The notes below the pieces were generated by a model. That model was not told where the DNA came from. It searched no databases and was given only the letters and a program-made list of their open reading frames with translations. A stretch of DNA of 64,000 nucleotides from NCBI GenBank assembly GCA_902591045.1, contig CACIZC010000005.1, forward strand, positions 22,770-86,769, given 5' to 3'. This document shows, in pieces, positions 36,156 to 45,039 of this stretch; the first letter of the stretch is position 1; each line of letters starts with the position of its first letter. Source of the DNA: an uncultured Pelagibacteraceae bacterium (GTDB taxonomy: Bacteria > Pseudomonadota > Alphaproteobacteria > Pelagibacterales > Pelagibacteraceae). The position numbers and the translations under genes are program-made.

Positions 36156-37161
36156 TTTCGCCTTCTAAATCTAAATATTTAGAAAATTTTTTTTTTAATT
36201 TTTTTGGATAAAAAAATGTTTTGTCGTTACGAACTACGAATCTAAGTTTTGCCGATCTAGATGGATTATTTAAATTTAGTTCGTATTTTCCTGGTTTTAT
36301 TACTTTATTTTTATAATCCTCAAAAAGATTTTCTTCCTCATTGAAATCAGGATAATATCTTGATGGTCTTGATCTATTTTTTGAATAGTTTCTAAAAAAA
36401 AATTTTACTATTTTATCTTCCGTTGAATGAAAACTTACAACAACTATTTTTCCTCCAGCCTTCAATAATTCTGCGGCTTTGATTAATCCTTCTATTAGTT
36501 CGGAGATCTCATTATTGACAAAAATTCTTAGCGCCTGAAAAGTTTTTGTAGATAAATTTATTTTTTTTTTAAAATCTCTTTTCTTACTTTTTTTAATTAT
36601 AGATACCAATTGTGGAACTGTTTTTATGGGATTTTTTTTTCTTTCTAAAACAATATTTTTAGCAATTCTTAGACTGTCTTTTTCGTCACCAAAAATTTTG
36701 AAGATTTTATTTAAAGTCTTAATATCAAACTTGTTTAATACATCTGATGCAGATATTGAATTATTACCCATACGCATATCAACTTCGCTATGAGAATTAA
36801 ATGAAAAACCTCTTTTCAAATTTAAAATTTGCATTAACGATACGCCTAGATCAAAAATTATAAAATCAACTTTTGAGTCTTTATCAACAACTTTGTTAAT
36901 TTCGCTAAACTTTATATTAAAAAATTTAAACCTGTCTTTGTATTTTTTTTCAGTTTCAGAAACAAACTGTTTGATAAAGGGATCTCTGTCTAGAGCAATT
37001 ACCCTTGTGTTTGGATAGGATAATATTGCATTAGTGTAACCTCCTGCTCCATAGGTACAATCTATATATTGGCCGCCTTTTTCTATTTCACAAACTTTTA
37101 AAACCTCATTCACCATGACGGGAAAATGAGATAGTTTTTTAAGCGATGAAAGATCTTTCAT
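36148..37161 (-). CDS. rsmH: 16S rRNA m4C1402 methyltransferase
   Basis: HFPVMVNEVLKVC, DCTYGAGGYTNAIL, GFSFNSHSEVDMRM, VVSFHSTEDKIVK. Confidence 0.95.
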   Translation of the reverse strand: MKDLSSLKKLSHFPVMVNEVLKVCEIEKGGQYIDCTYGAGGYTNAILSYPNTRVIALDRDPFIKQFVSETEKKYKDRFKFFNIKFSEINKVVDKDSKVDFIIFDLGVSLMQILNLKRGFSFNSHSEVDMRMGNNSISASDVLNKFDIKTLNKIFKIFGDEKDSLRIAKNIVLERKKNPIKTVPQLVSIIKKSKKRDFKKKINLSTKTFQALRIFVNNEISELIEGLIKAAELLKAGGKIVVVSFHSTEDKIVKFFFRNYSKNRSRPSRYYPDFNEEENLFEDYKNKVIKPGKYELNLNNPSRSAKLRFVVRNDKTFFYPKKLKKKFSKYLDLEGENV

Positions 37162-37175
37162 CTAATGAGAAATTT

Positions 37176-38621
37176 TTAAAACTTCTGTTTACGTAAAAAA
37201 GCTGGAATTTCAAACTCTTCTTCGTCCTCATTTTTAAAAACTTCATCTTGGTTATTCTCTGATGAAGTATTCAAATTATCTTCATCAGAAAATAACTGTG
37301 GGGGTTCACTGAGATCGTTTTTGTTATCTTCTGAAGCGCTTTCTAAATTATCATCAAAAACCGATATATCATTTGCTTGTTTATTTTCTTCGTTGTTTTC
37401 AAAGTACGCAGCATTTTCTATAGAAACGCCTGAAACCAAATCATCAACTGCTTTATCATTGCTTGTTTCGTTTAAAATCAGATTGCTTTGATCTTCTTCA
37501 ACTTGGTTATCAAGCTTTAAAGCTGTAGCACCCTGGATGGACTCTACATTTGGTATATTTGTAATATTATTTTGCCCAAAATTATTTTCAGAATATCCGG
37601 TATTTCTGTTATGAATTCTGTGAACCATATTCACTATAGATTTACTCTCAGGGGCTTGTCCGTCTAGAGATGTGGCAACAATAGATACCCTCATCTTTCC
37701 ATTTAAATTATTGTCCTTGATAGCACCAAATATTAGTTCAGCTTCTGGATCCACCTCTGCTCTAATTTTGTTTACAGCCTGATCAACTTCAAATAGTTTT
37801 ATGTCATCGCCACCAGTAATATTCACAAGAAGACCTTTGGCGCCCTTTAAAGAATAGTCGTCAATTAATGGGTTGTTTAGAGCCAATTCTGTAGCTGCTG
37901 TAGCTCTATTCTCTCCTTCGGCTTCTCCTGTCCCCATCATCGCCTTGCCCATTGAACTCATAACTGTTTCTACGTCAGCAAAATCTAAATTTATAAGGCC
38001 TGGTCTAACCATTAAATCAGTTACACTTTGAACCCCATGTTTTAAAACGTCATTTGATAGTGAGAACGATTTTTCAAAAGTTGTTGCCTCATTTGCAATT
38101 TTAAAAAGATTTTGATTAGGAACAACAATTGAAGTATCTAAATGTCTTTTTAATTGTTCCCAGCCCTCTAATGCTCTTCTCATTCTTTTTGGACCTTCGT
38201 AAGAGAAGGGAAGTGTAATAACTCCGACAGTCAAAATATTTAGTTCTTTCGCCGCTCTCGCAATTACATGAGAAGCTCCGGTTCCAGTACCTCCGCCCAT
38301 TCCCGCTGTAATAAAAACCATGTTGCTACCCTGAAGGTAAGTCACAATTTCATTTAAAGACTCGTCTGCTGCGGCTTGTCCGATATCATGTTTTGCTCCA
38401 GCACCTAGACCTTTTGTCAAATTCATACCAATTTGAATTTTGGCATCTGCCTTGTTAGCTTTAAGATCTTGCGCATCTGTGTTAACGGCCACAAATTCTA
38501 CTCCTTGCATACCGTCATCAATCATTGCGTTAATTGCATTTCCTCCTGCTCCACCAACTCCCATCACTAAAATTCTAGGTTTTAATTCTTTAAGTTCTCC
38601 ACCACCTATATTAATTGTCAT
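37176..38621 (-). CDS. ftsZ: Cell division GTPase FtsZ
   Basis: VGGAGGNAINAMI, ITAGMGGGTGTGAS, DLMVRPGLINLDFADV, C-terminal EIPAFLRKQ tail. Confidence 0.98.
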   Translation of the reverse strand: MTINIGGGELKELKPRILVMGVGGAGGNAINAMIDDGMQGVEFVAVNTDAQDLKANKADAKIQIGMNLTKGLGAGAKHDIGQAAADESLNEIVTYLQGSNMVFITAGMGGGTGTGASHVIARAAKELNILTVGVITLPFSYEGPKRMRRALEGWEQLKRHLDTSIVVPNQNLFKIANEATTFEKSFSLSNDVLKHGVQSVTDLMVRPGLINLDFADVETVMSSMGKAMMGTGEAEGENRATAATELALNNPLIDDYSLKGAKGLLVNITGGDDIKLFEVDQAVNKIRAEVDPEAELIFGAIKDNNLNGKMRVSIVATSLDGQAPESKSIVNMVHRIHNRNTGYSENNFGQNNITNIPNVESIQGATALKLDNQVEEDQSNLILNETSNDKAVDDLVSGVSIENAAYFENNEENKQANDISVFDDNLESASEDNKNDLSEPPQLFSDEDNLNTSSENNQDEVFKNEDEEEFEIPAFLRKQKF

Positions 38622-39082
38622 ACTCCCTCCTTTTTAAATTTATTATCCCATTTTAATGCTGATCTATTTATGTAAGATTTCTTTCTTGCAATTAATTTAA
38701 AATTTTCAAATAATTTAGGATCCCATATTTGAAAAACTTTACCTAGGCCCACAAAAACAACGTTGGATTTGATTTTGGCATGTTTTAATAATTTTTCAGG
38801 AATTGACACCCTTCCTTCGCTATCAAAATTTAAGTTTATACTTTCTGATAAAACAGATGTTGCAAAATAATCTCTTTTGTCTTCGAAAGGTCCTAATGAG
38901 TCTATGCTTTCTGATAATTTTTCAATTCTATCCTGGGCACAGGCATCTAATGCAGCATGATTAAAAGAAGGATAGGTAACAAACCCATTAAACCCCATTG
39001 AATTCAGATATGCTCTAAAACTTGACGGCACGGACACCCTTCCTTTTTTGTCTAATTTGTTCTCGTAACTTGATAGAAACAT
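38618..39082 (-). CDS. mraZ: MraZ transcriptional regulator
   Basis: ENKLDKKGRVSVPSSFRAYL and FDSEGRVSIPEKLLKHA duplicated AbrB-like/MraZ motif. Confidence 0.93.
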   Translation of the reverse strand: MFLSSYENKLDKKGRVSVPSSFRAYLNSMGFNGFVTYPSFNHAALDACAQDRIEKLSESIDSLGPFEDKRDYFATSVLSESINLNFDSEGRVSIPEKLLKHAKIKSNVVFVGLGKVFQIWDPKLFENFKLIARKKSYINRSALKWDNKFKKEGV

Positions 39083-39124
39083 CTCTCATCTCTCTCCCTT
39101 AAATCTCCATATAACCCCTATATT

Positions 39125-39149
39125 TGGGATTTCATGGGATAGTATGGGT
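39125..39149. promoter_or_regulatory. Putative MraZ operator: three TGGGN repeats at exact 10-bp periodicity
   Basis: TGGGA(39125) TTTCA TGGGA(39135) TAGTA TGGGT(39145), 43-67 bp upstream of the mraZ start; matches the described MraZ TGGGN-N5 direct repeat pattern. Confidence 0.75.
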
Positions 39150-39184
39150 ATATTAAATTATAGTCAATACTTATTTGCTATCAA
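39139..39184 (-). promoter_or_regulatory. Two overlapping sigma70-type promoters for mraZ/dcw
   Basis: Minus strand: P1 TTGATA-N16-TATAAT (-35 39184-39179, -10 39162-39157); P2 TTGACT-N17-TACTAT (-35 39167-39162, -10 39144-39139). Confidence 0.6.
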
Positions 39185-39242
39185 TACTTGTAGGCATTTG
39201 GTCTAAATCTGAATACAAAACAGGAACATTTGAGAAGTAAAA

Positions 39243-39590
39243 GCTAGGCAATCTATAAGCCGGGTTTTGTCATTTAAGATGTCATTTATCTAGATTTAAA
39301 CTCACGCTTAAATTCAAGCGACTAACCCTGATGACTAACTAAAGACTGTTTTTTGCTTTCGCGATGTCATCTCTTTTTAGTCTTGCTCCCAGTGGGGTTT
39401 GCCATGCGTTTTTTGTTACCAAAAAACCGGTGCGCTCTTACCGCACCTTTTCACCCTTGCCTCGATTTGGCGGTTTGTTTTCTGTGGCACTATCCCTAAG
39501 GTCACCCTCGCCAGCCGTTAACTGGCACCGTGTCTTTAAAGAGCCCGGACTTTCCTCTACATTAAAGTAGCGAACATCCAATTGCCTAGC
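39243..39590 (-). ncRNA. rnpB: RNase P RNA
   Basis: Minus strand GCTAGGCAAT...GAGGAAAGTCCGGGCTC...GAGGGTGACC...GGTAACAAAAAACGC...AACCCGGCTTATAGATTGCCTAGC; ends pair as a perfect 10-bp P1. Confidence 0.93.
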
Positions 39591-39621
39591 AATTAGGGCT
39601 ATAATACTTATTAGAAAAAAA

Positions 39622-40353
39622 TCAAGATTTTTTTGATTTTATAGCTAAAAAACTGCTGATTTTCATGGTTTCTTGGTCTAAAACCCCATTAACATTTTCC
39701 TGCCTATATCTTCTCTGAAAGTTCTTGGTAATTCGTATTTTAAATTTTTTGCTAAGATACCTGTACCCAATAAGATTTAGATTTCTAAAAAAAAGATCAT
39801 AACTTATTCTTTTAGATTCTGGCAGCTTTTTAATAATGGTTTTTTGGGGAAAAATTCCTAGACCTTTAGATGATAAATATATCCATGGAAACTTTTCTCC
39901 TGGATCTACCTTTCTTAAGGGAGCTATATCTGAGTGCCCCAGTATAAATCGATTCTTGATGTTGTATTTTCTTTTAATCTTTTTACATAATTTCACCAAT
40001 TTATTTATCTGTGGTCTGGTAAATTTTTGATAGCCATACTGGTGACCTTTGTTAACTAATTCGATACCTATAGAATCTTTATTTAAATTTACATAATTAC
40101 CCCACTTAGATTTTCCAGCATGCCAAGCAATATTTTGTTCTTTGACTAGATTAATAATCTCTCCTTTTCGGTTTATTAAATAATGGCAACTCACCTTAGA
40201 TTTTGGGTTTGTCAATTTTTTTAAAGATTCGCGTTCAGATTGCATTCCAGTATAATGGAGTATTATCAATCTTATGCTTTTATTACCCCTTTTTTTGGTA
40301 TTATAATTTGGAGAATAATATTTAGTAATTTTCATAAAAAAAATATATAACAT
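39622..40353 (-). CDS. N-acetylmuramoyl-L-alanine amidase (AmpD/AmiD family) with C-terminal peptidoglycan-binding-like region
   Basis: LIILHYTGM, CHYLINRKGEI, IAWHAGKSKWG, GIELVNKGH, LGHSDIAPLRKVDPGEKFPW. Confidence 0.9.
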   Translation of the reverse strand: MLYIFFMKITKYYSPNYNTKKRGNKSIRLIILHYTGMQSERESLKKLTNPKSKVSCHYLINRKGEIINLVKEQNIAWHAGKSKWGNYVNLNKDSIGIELVNKGHQYGYQKFTRPQINKLVKLCKKIKRKYNIKNRFILGHSDIAPLRKVDPGEKFPWIYLSSKGLGIFPQKTIIKKLPESKRISYDLFFRNLNLIGYRYLSKKFKIRITKNFQRRYRQENVNGVLDQETMKISSFLAIKSKKS

Positions 40354-40362
40354 AAAAAAGTT

Positions 40363-41139
40363 ATGGCTAGAGGGATAAAAGTTTTTATTAGAGTGCTAAC
40401 ACTATCGTTTTTGGTGTATACAGCCCCTTTGTCTGCTTCAGAAAAATACACAGCTAGCGAATGTTTTGAAGGGGTAAGCAGAGCAACACTTAAATTCAAT
40501 CGAGGCTTAGATAATGCAATTTTTAAACCGATTGCTAAAGGTTATAGAACATTACCGGTTCCGATACGCGTAGGGACGAGTAATGCCGTAGGAAACTTAA
40601 GATCATTACTAACCTTATCAAATAACTTACTTCAAGGAGATTTTAGAGGTGCTGGAAATACAGCAGGTAGGTTTGCTATAAATACTACTGTTGGCATATT
40701 GGGACTTTTTGATCCAGCAGCTAAAATGGGATTAGAAAAAAGAGGCAGAGAAGACCTTGGTCAAACTTTAGGTGTTTGGGGCTTAGGAACCGGATGCTAT
40801 TTTGTTCTACCCGTTTTAGGACCAACGACAGCAAGAGATGCTGTGGGTCTGTTTGGTAATACATTAATAGACCCCGTGTATCAAATAACTCATAATAACG
40901 AAGTAATGGACAGAAGCTATTCCGAACATAATTATTATTATTACAAAGGAACTGATGCTGTTGATTTTAGGTCAAAAAATATTGAAACAATAGAGAGTTT
41001 AGAGAATAACTCTATAGATTTTTATGCTTCTGTTAAAAGTGTTTATTTGCAAAATAGAATAAAAAAAATATCAAACACTTTGGATACCGATTCAAAATCC
41101 CAAGATGACAGCGATTGGGAAGAAATAGATAACCAATAG
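40363..41139 (+). CDS. mlaA: MlaA/VacJ-family outer-membrane lipid asymmetry protein
   Basis: FNRGLDNAIFKPIAKGYRTLPVPIR, GREDLGQTLGVWGLGTGCYFVLPVLGPTTARDAVG. Confidence 0.9.
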   Translation: MARGIKVFIRVLTLSFLVYTAPLSASEKYTASECFEGVSRATLKFNRGLDNAIFKPIAKGYRTLPVPIRVGTSNAVGNLRSLLTLSNNLLQGDFRGAGNTAGRFAINTTVGILGLFDPAAKMGLEKRGREDLGQTLGVWGLGTGCYFVLPVLGPTTARDAVGLFGNTLIDPVYQITHNNEVMDRSYSEHNYYYYKGTDAVDFRSKNIETIESLENNSIDFYASVKSVYLQNRIKKISNTLDTDSKSQDDSDWEEIDNQ

Positions 41140-41147
41140 AATCTGAC

Positions 41148-41753
41148 ATGAAAAGAGCTTTGTCTTTTGCAGGTATTGTTCTATTGATTTTGTTTTTTCC
41201 TCAAAATAAAGGTTTTTCTTATAGTACTGATCCTAAACAGTTTATATCTGAAATAATTGATGATGCTAAAATAATTCTCAATAATAAAAACGATTCTAAA
41301 AAGATAAGGGCAAAAAAACTTTCTGATATAGCTTTGAAGACTGTAGATATAAAAGGTCTTAGTTATTATACGCTTGGTTCTAAAAGAAAAGAACTCAGTG
41401 AAGATGAATTAAAAAAATATGAAAGAATTTTTAAGGATTATTTTATAAAAAGCTTTACTTCTAGATTAATTGATTATTCAGATCCTAAAATAGACGTTTT
41501 GTCCTCAGAAGAAGTGAACGCAAAATACACTATTGTAAAAACTGTATTGTTAGGAACCGATAAAAAGCCAGAAGTCAAAATTGATTGGAGAGTTTATACC
41601 AAAAATCCAGACAACCCCTTAATTCGGGATTTACTAATAGAAGGCTTAAGCTTAGCAAGAACACAGAAAGAGGAGTTTGCTTCAATATTGAGTTCAAATA
41701 ACAATGATATTAATGCATTGTTTAAAAAACTTGAGGAGTTTATAAATAATTAG
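41148..41753 (+). CDS. mlaC: MlaC/Ttg2D-family phospholipid-binding protein
   Basis: Signal peptide, ALKTVDIKGLSYYTLG, YERIFKDYFIKSFTSRL; downstream of mlaA. Confidence 0.85.
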   Translation: MKRALSFAGIVLLILFFPQNKGFSYSTDPKQFISEIIDDAKIILNNKNDSKKIRAKKLSDIALKTVDIKGLSYYTLGSKRKELSEDELKKYERIFKDYFIKSFTSRLIDYSDPKIDVLSSEEVNAKYTIVKTVLLGTDKKPEVKIDWRVYTKNPDNPLIRDLLIEGLSLARTQKEEFASILSSNNNDINALFKKLEEFINN

Positions 41754-41810
41754 TTATGGTTTTATATTTAGTTTTAGCTTTGTGGTTAGTGGGAACGATG
41801 TCGGAGTAAC

Positions 41811-41887
41811 TGGTGGGCCCGCCAGGATTCGAACCTGGGACCAATACATTATGAGTGTACTGCTCTAACCAGCTGAGCTACAGGCCC
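41811..41887 (-). tRNA. tRNA with CAT anticodon (elongator Met or Ile2), CCA encoded
   Basis: GGGCCTGTAGCTCAGCTGGTTAGAGCAGTACACTCATAATGTATTGGTCCCAGGTTCGAATCCTGGCGGGCCCACCA folds as a cloverleaf. Paired 1-72 position argues against initiator tRNA. Confidence 0.93.
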
Positions 41888-41937
41888 TTTTAGTATAAAA
41901 TCTGATTTATAATTAATATATATCAAGTTGGATATCT

Positions 41938-42933
41938 ATGAAAAAGATAATAACAGTGGTTGTCTCTTTGGTAATATCTTTAGTTCTAGTAGAAATTATT
42001 CTGAAAGTTACCGGATTTAAACCTTGGGAGTCAGTGGTATTTGAAAATCCAGGTATTTTTAAATCAGATCCAGTATTGGGATGGAAGGCAACAAAAGGTT
42101 CGTTTGAAATAAACCCTTCGAATTCCAAAGGGGAAAAGACATTAATGAATTTTGGAGAAAATGGAGATAGAAGAACGGGTCAGAAAAAAAAAGAAAACAG
42201 TCAGTCAGTAATTATAATAGGCGGATCGTTCGCTCAAGGTTGGGGGGTAAATGATGATGAAACTTTTTCATATATGTTTCAAAAAACAAACCCAAAAATA
42301 GAAGTCTATAACTTTGGTCAGTCTGGTTATGGAGGCGTTCAATCACTTTTGCTTTTGAAAAAAGAAATTAAAAAAATTAATAATACTAAATTGGTTATTT
42401 ATGGTTTTATTGAACACCACGAATATAGAAATGTTGCAAGAAGCGCATGGTTAAGAACTTTAGCAAAATACTCTTCGAGAGGTTACTCTGATAGTCCATC
42501 AGTACCATTTGGAACTATTAATTCAGAAAATAATTTAGTAATAAATGAGCCCATAAGTTACATAAAGCTCCCTTTTAGAGAAATCTCTTCTCTAGTAACT
42601 CTAGTAGAGAAAGTTTATATGAAATTGAAAATCAAGAAAAGGAAAAAAATTCAAAAACTTGTTACTGAAAAAACTATTCTTGAAATGAAAAAAACAGCAG
42701 AGAGTAATAATTCTGAATTTATTTTATTAATGCTTGAATGGACAAATAATTATGCAAAGGAAAATTATGAAAATTTTTTAAAAGAAAATAAAATTAAATA
42801 CGTTAATTGTGCATTTAAGTTAGACAGTAGTACTTTAGTGCCTGGCGATTATCATCCCAACAAAAAGGGTCATGAAATCTATAATAAGTGCTTGAATAGT
42901 TATGTAAAAGCTGGGGGTTTTTTAAATTTCTAA
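41938..42933 (+). CDS. SGNH/GDSL-family hydrolase with N-terminal membrane anchor
   Basis: IIIGGSFAQGWGVNDDETF, YNFGQSGYGGVQSL, GDYHPNKKGHEIY. Confidence 0.75.
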   Translation: MKKIITVVVSLVISLVLVEIILKVTGFKPWESVVFENPGIFKSDPVLGWKATKGSFEINPSNSKGEKTLMNFGENGDRRTGQKKKENSQSVIIIGGSFAQGWGVNDDETFSYMFQKTNPKIEVYNFGQSGYGGVQSLLLLKKEIKKINNTKLVIYGFIEHHEYRNVARSAWLRTLAKYSSRGYSDSPSVPFGTINSENNLVINEPISYIKLPFREISSLVTLVEKVYMKLKIKKRKKIQKLVTEKTILEMKKTAESNNSEFILLMLEWTNNYAKENYENFLKENKIKYVNCAFKLDSSTLVPGDYHPNKKGHEIYNKCLNSYVKAGGFLNF

Positions 42934-43673
42934 TCTTTTTTTGATAAAATAACGAAAATATTAAATGTGAAAAACTCCTCTAAAAATTTTATCTTACTCA
43001 TCAATTTAAATAATATAGTGGAAGGGTTATTTGAACAATTTTTTTTTAGTAAATCAATATTAAAAGATGAGTTCTCAAATATCTTAAGATATTGTTCTAA
43101 AGAATACATGTTTAAACCTAACTGGGTTATTGAATTTATCGTTTTTTTTTGGTTTCTATTAATCCTTCTAATTAAAAAAGATTTTGGAAAAATTAAATGA
43201 GACCATGGTATTAGAGGAAAAACTCTTCCGTGGTCACCATTAAAAAAATTATATAATGGACCAAAACCAGAAAAAATCTTTCCTTTAGGTTTAAGTAATT
43301 GATCCATTGACTTTAAAACGTCATCTAGATTTAATGTGTGTTCAAAAGTTTCTTTGGAAACAATATAGTCAAATTTTTCAGTTCCTTCCCATGAATTTAT
43401 ATCAATAAGCTTAAATTCTATTTTTTCATTATACTGGGGAAAGTTCTTTTCTAAATTTTCTTTTGCAAAATCTATGTATGAAGCATCTAAATCTATACCA
43501 ACAATTTTTTTTGGATTATGTTTGGCTAAATCAATAGACATTGCCCCATGGCCACAACCAAAATCTAATACTGTTTTGTTATTTAAATCTGGTTTTCCAC
43601 CCATTCTATCCCAAAAATACTTTTGACGACTTAATTCGCTATTAAAATAATCTAAGTATTTTTTGGTGAGCAT
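42930..43673 (-). CDS. Class I SAM-dependent methyltransferase
   Basis: VLDFGCGHGAMSIDLAKHNP, IVGIDLDASYIDFAKENL, FDYIVSKETFEHT. Confidence 0.82.
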   Translation of the reverse strand: MLTKKYLDYFNSELSRQKYFWDRMGGKPDLNNKTVLDFGCGHGAMSIDLAKHNPKKIVGIDLDASYIDFAKENLEKNFPQYNEKIEFKLIDINSWEGTEKFDYIVSKETFEHTLNLDDVLKSMDQLLKPKGKIFSGFGPLYNFFNGDHGRVFPLIPWSHLIFPKSFLIRRINRNQKKTINSITQLGLNMYSLEQYLKIFENSSFNIDLLKKNCSNNPSTILFKLMSKIKFLEEFFTFNIFVILSKKD

Positions 43674-43692
43674 TTTTTAGATAAAAATATTC

Positions 43693-45039
43693 CTACTTTA
43701 ATTTTCTTAAAAAGACTACAAGTTTTTTTAAAAATAACAGAATAATATTTAACTTAAATATTAGGCCTAAATTTAATTTTAAACCCATGGCATTTAAGCT
43801 ACCTATAGCCAAAGTTTTTGAAACTTTAGAAAAATTTTTAGAATCACACTCAAAACAACCATTTACAGTTAAAGTATCAAATCCAAATTCATTTTTAAAA
43901 ATAAATGATAAAGATTCACTGTGCATAGAAATATCATGTTTGGTATTATCTATTTTTTTAAGACCAGAAAAAATAGAATATTCATAATTCTGGTTATTAT
44001 CTAATAGAAAAATATTAAGTTTTTGAAAAGCCCCAAAAAAATTAAATTTATATAATAAATAAATTAAAGTTTTAGAATTTTTTTTGAATATTTGTTTTTG
44101 ATAATTAATAAAATCATTTTGAATATCTTCAAGTGTTTTATTTTTTTTATAAAAATCTACCATCTTATTATTGCTATTTAACTGATACTTGTCTTTCCAA
44201 AATTCTAAAGAATTTTGATCTTGTTGCAGTTCACTTAAAATTTGTTTTTCACCTGGCCTCATTATTACAGAATCTACTGAATTTTTTTTTAGATAATCTT
44301 TTACCCTTTCTGGAGTATTAATAGAGTCATTCATATAAAAATTTAATTTGTTTGAAAAATAAACAAAACTAGCAAATGGTATTACTTTTTTGCAATTTAA
44401 AATTTTTGATTGATTACAAACATCAGCTAATTTTTCTTTGGCTGCGTTTTCTCTAAAAATTTTACCTTTTTTTCCTCCTTTCCAAGCTGCATAACTAAAT
44501 TGTGTTAATAATACATCGAATGTACCAAATTTTTTTTTGAATTTTTTTATTTCTTTAATATTTCGAAGCGGACAATCGTTTAGGTTTAAAATTTTTGTAT
44601 CTGGAGTTTTTATTGATATAGAGGAGTCGTAAAAATCATGTTTTATAATTTCTACTTCAATAAAATTTCCGATTTTATTTTTTTTTTGATCTAATTCTAA
44701 GACCTTAAAATTTTTATTTTTTAGAAAATTTATTACTCTTTGATCTTTTGTTTTTTGAAATAAAAAGATTATTCCTTTTTGAATAATTTTTTTTTTTATT
44801 TCATCATTTAATAAATAATTTGGATTAAAATGGTCGGGATGTTCATGTGAAATATAAATATGTGAAGTTCTATCTAATACTTGATTGATGTAATTATTTT
44901 CATTTTCATAAAGTAATCTCCATCCACTATGAAAAACAGATTTTGAATACCATGGGTCTGATAATATGCCTATTTCTCCACAACAAATTAAAACAGATGC
45001 ATGGTTTATAAATTCTATTGTCGTTTTATTTTTATTCAT
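43693..45039 (-). CDS. Metallo-beta-lactamase-fold protein, UlaG/CMP-Neu5Ac-hydroxylase-like
   Basis: IEFINHASVLICCGEIGILSDPWY, ISHEHPDHFNP (HxHxDH). Confidence 0.72.
   Translation of the reverse strand: MNKNKTTIEFINHASVLICCGEIGILSDPWYSKSVFHSGWRLLYENENNYINQVLDRTSHIYISHEHPDHFNPNYLLNDEIKKKIIQKGIIFLFQKTKDQRVINFLKNKNFKVLELDQKKNKIGNFIEVEIIKHDFYDSSISIKTPDTKILNLNDCPLRNIKEIKKFKKKFGTFDVLLTQFSYAAWKGGKKGKIFRENAAKEKLADVCNQSKILNCKKVIPFASFVYFSNKLNFYMNDSINTPERVKDYLKKNSVDSVIMRPGEKQILSELQQDQNSLEFWKDKYQLNSNNKMVDFYKKNKTLEDIQNDFINYQKQIFKKNSKTLIYLLYKFNFFGAFQKLNIFLLDNNQNYEYSIFSGLKKIDNTKHDISMHSESLSFIFKNEFGFDTLTVNGCFECDSKNFSKVSKTLAIGSLNAMGLKLNLGLIFKLNIILLFLKKLVVFLRKLK

Noticed and set aside
39364-39570. 68-aa plus-strand ORF
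   Set aside because: Lies entirely within rnpB on the opposite strand; explained by the structured RNA.
42967-43200. 77-aa plus-strand ORF
   Set aside because: Antisense to the methyltransferase gene; no domain signal.
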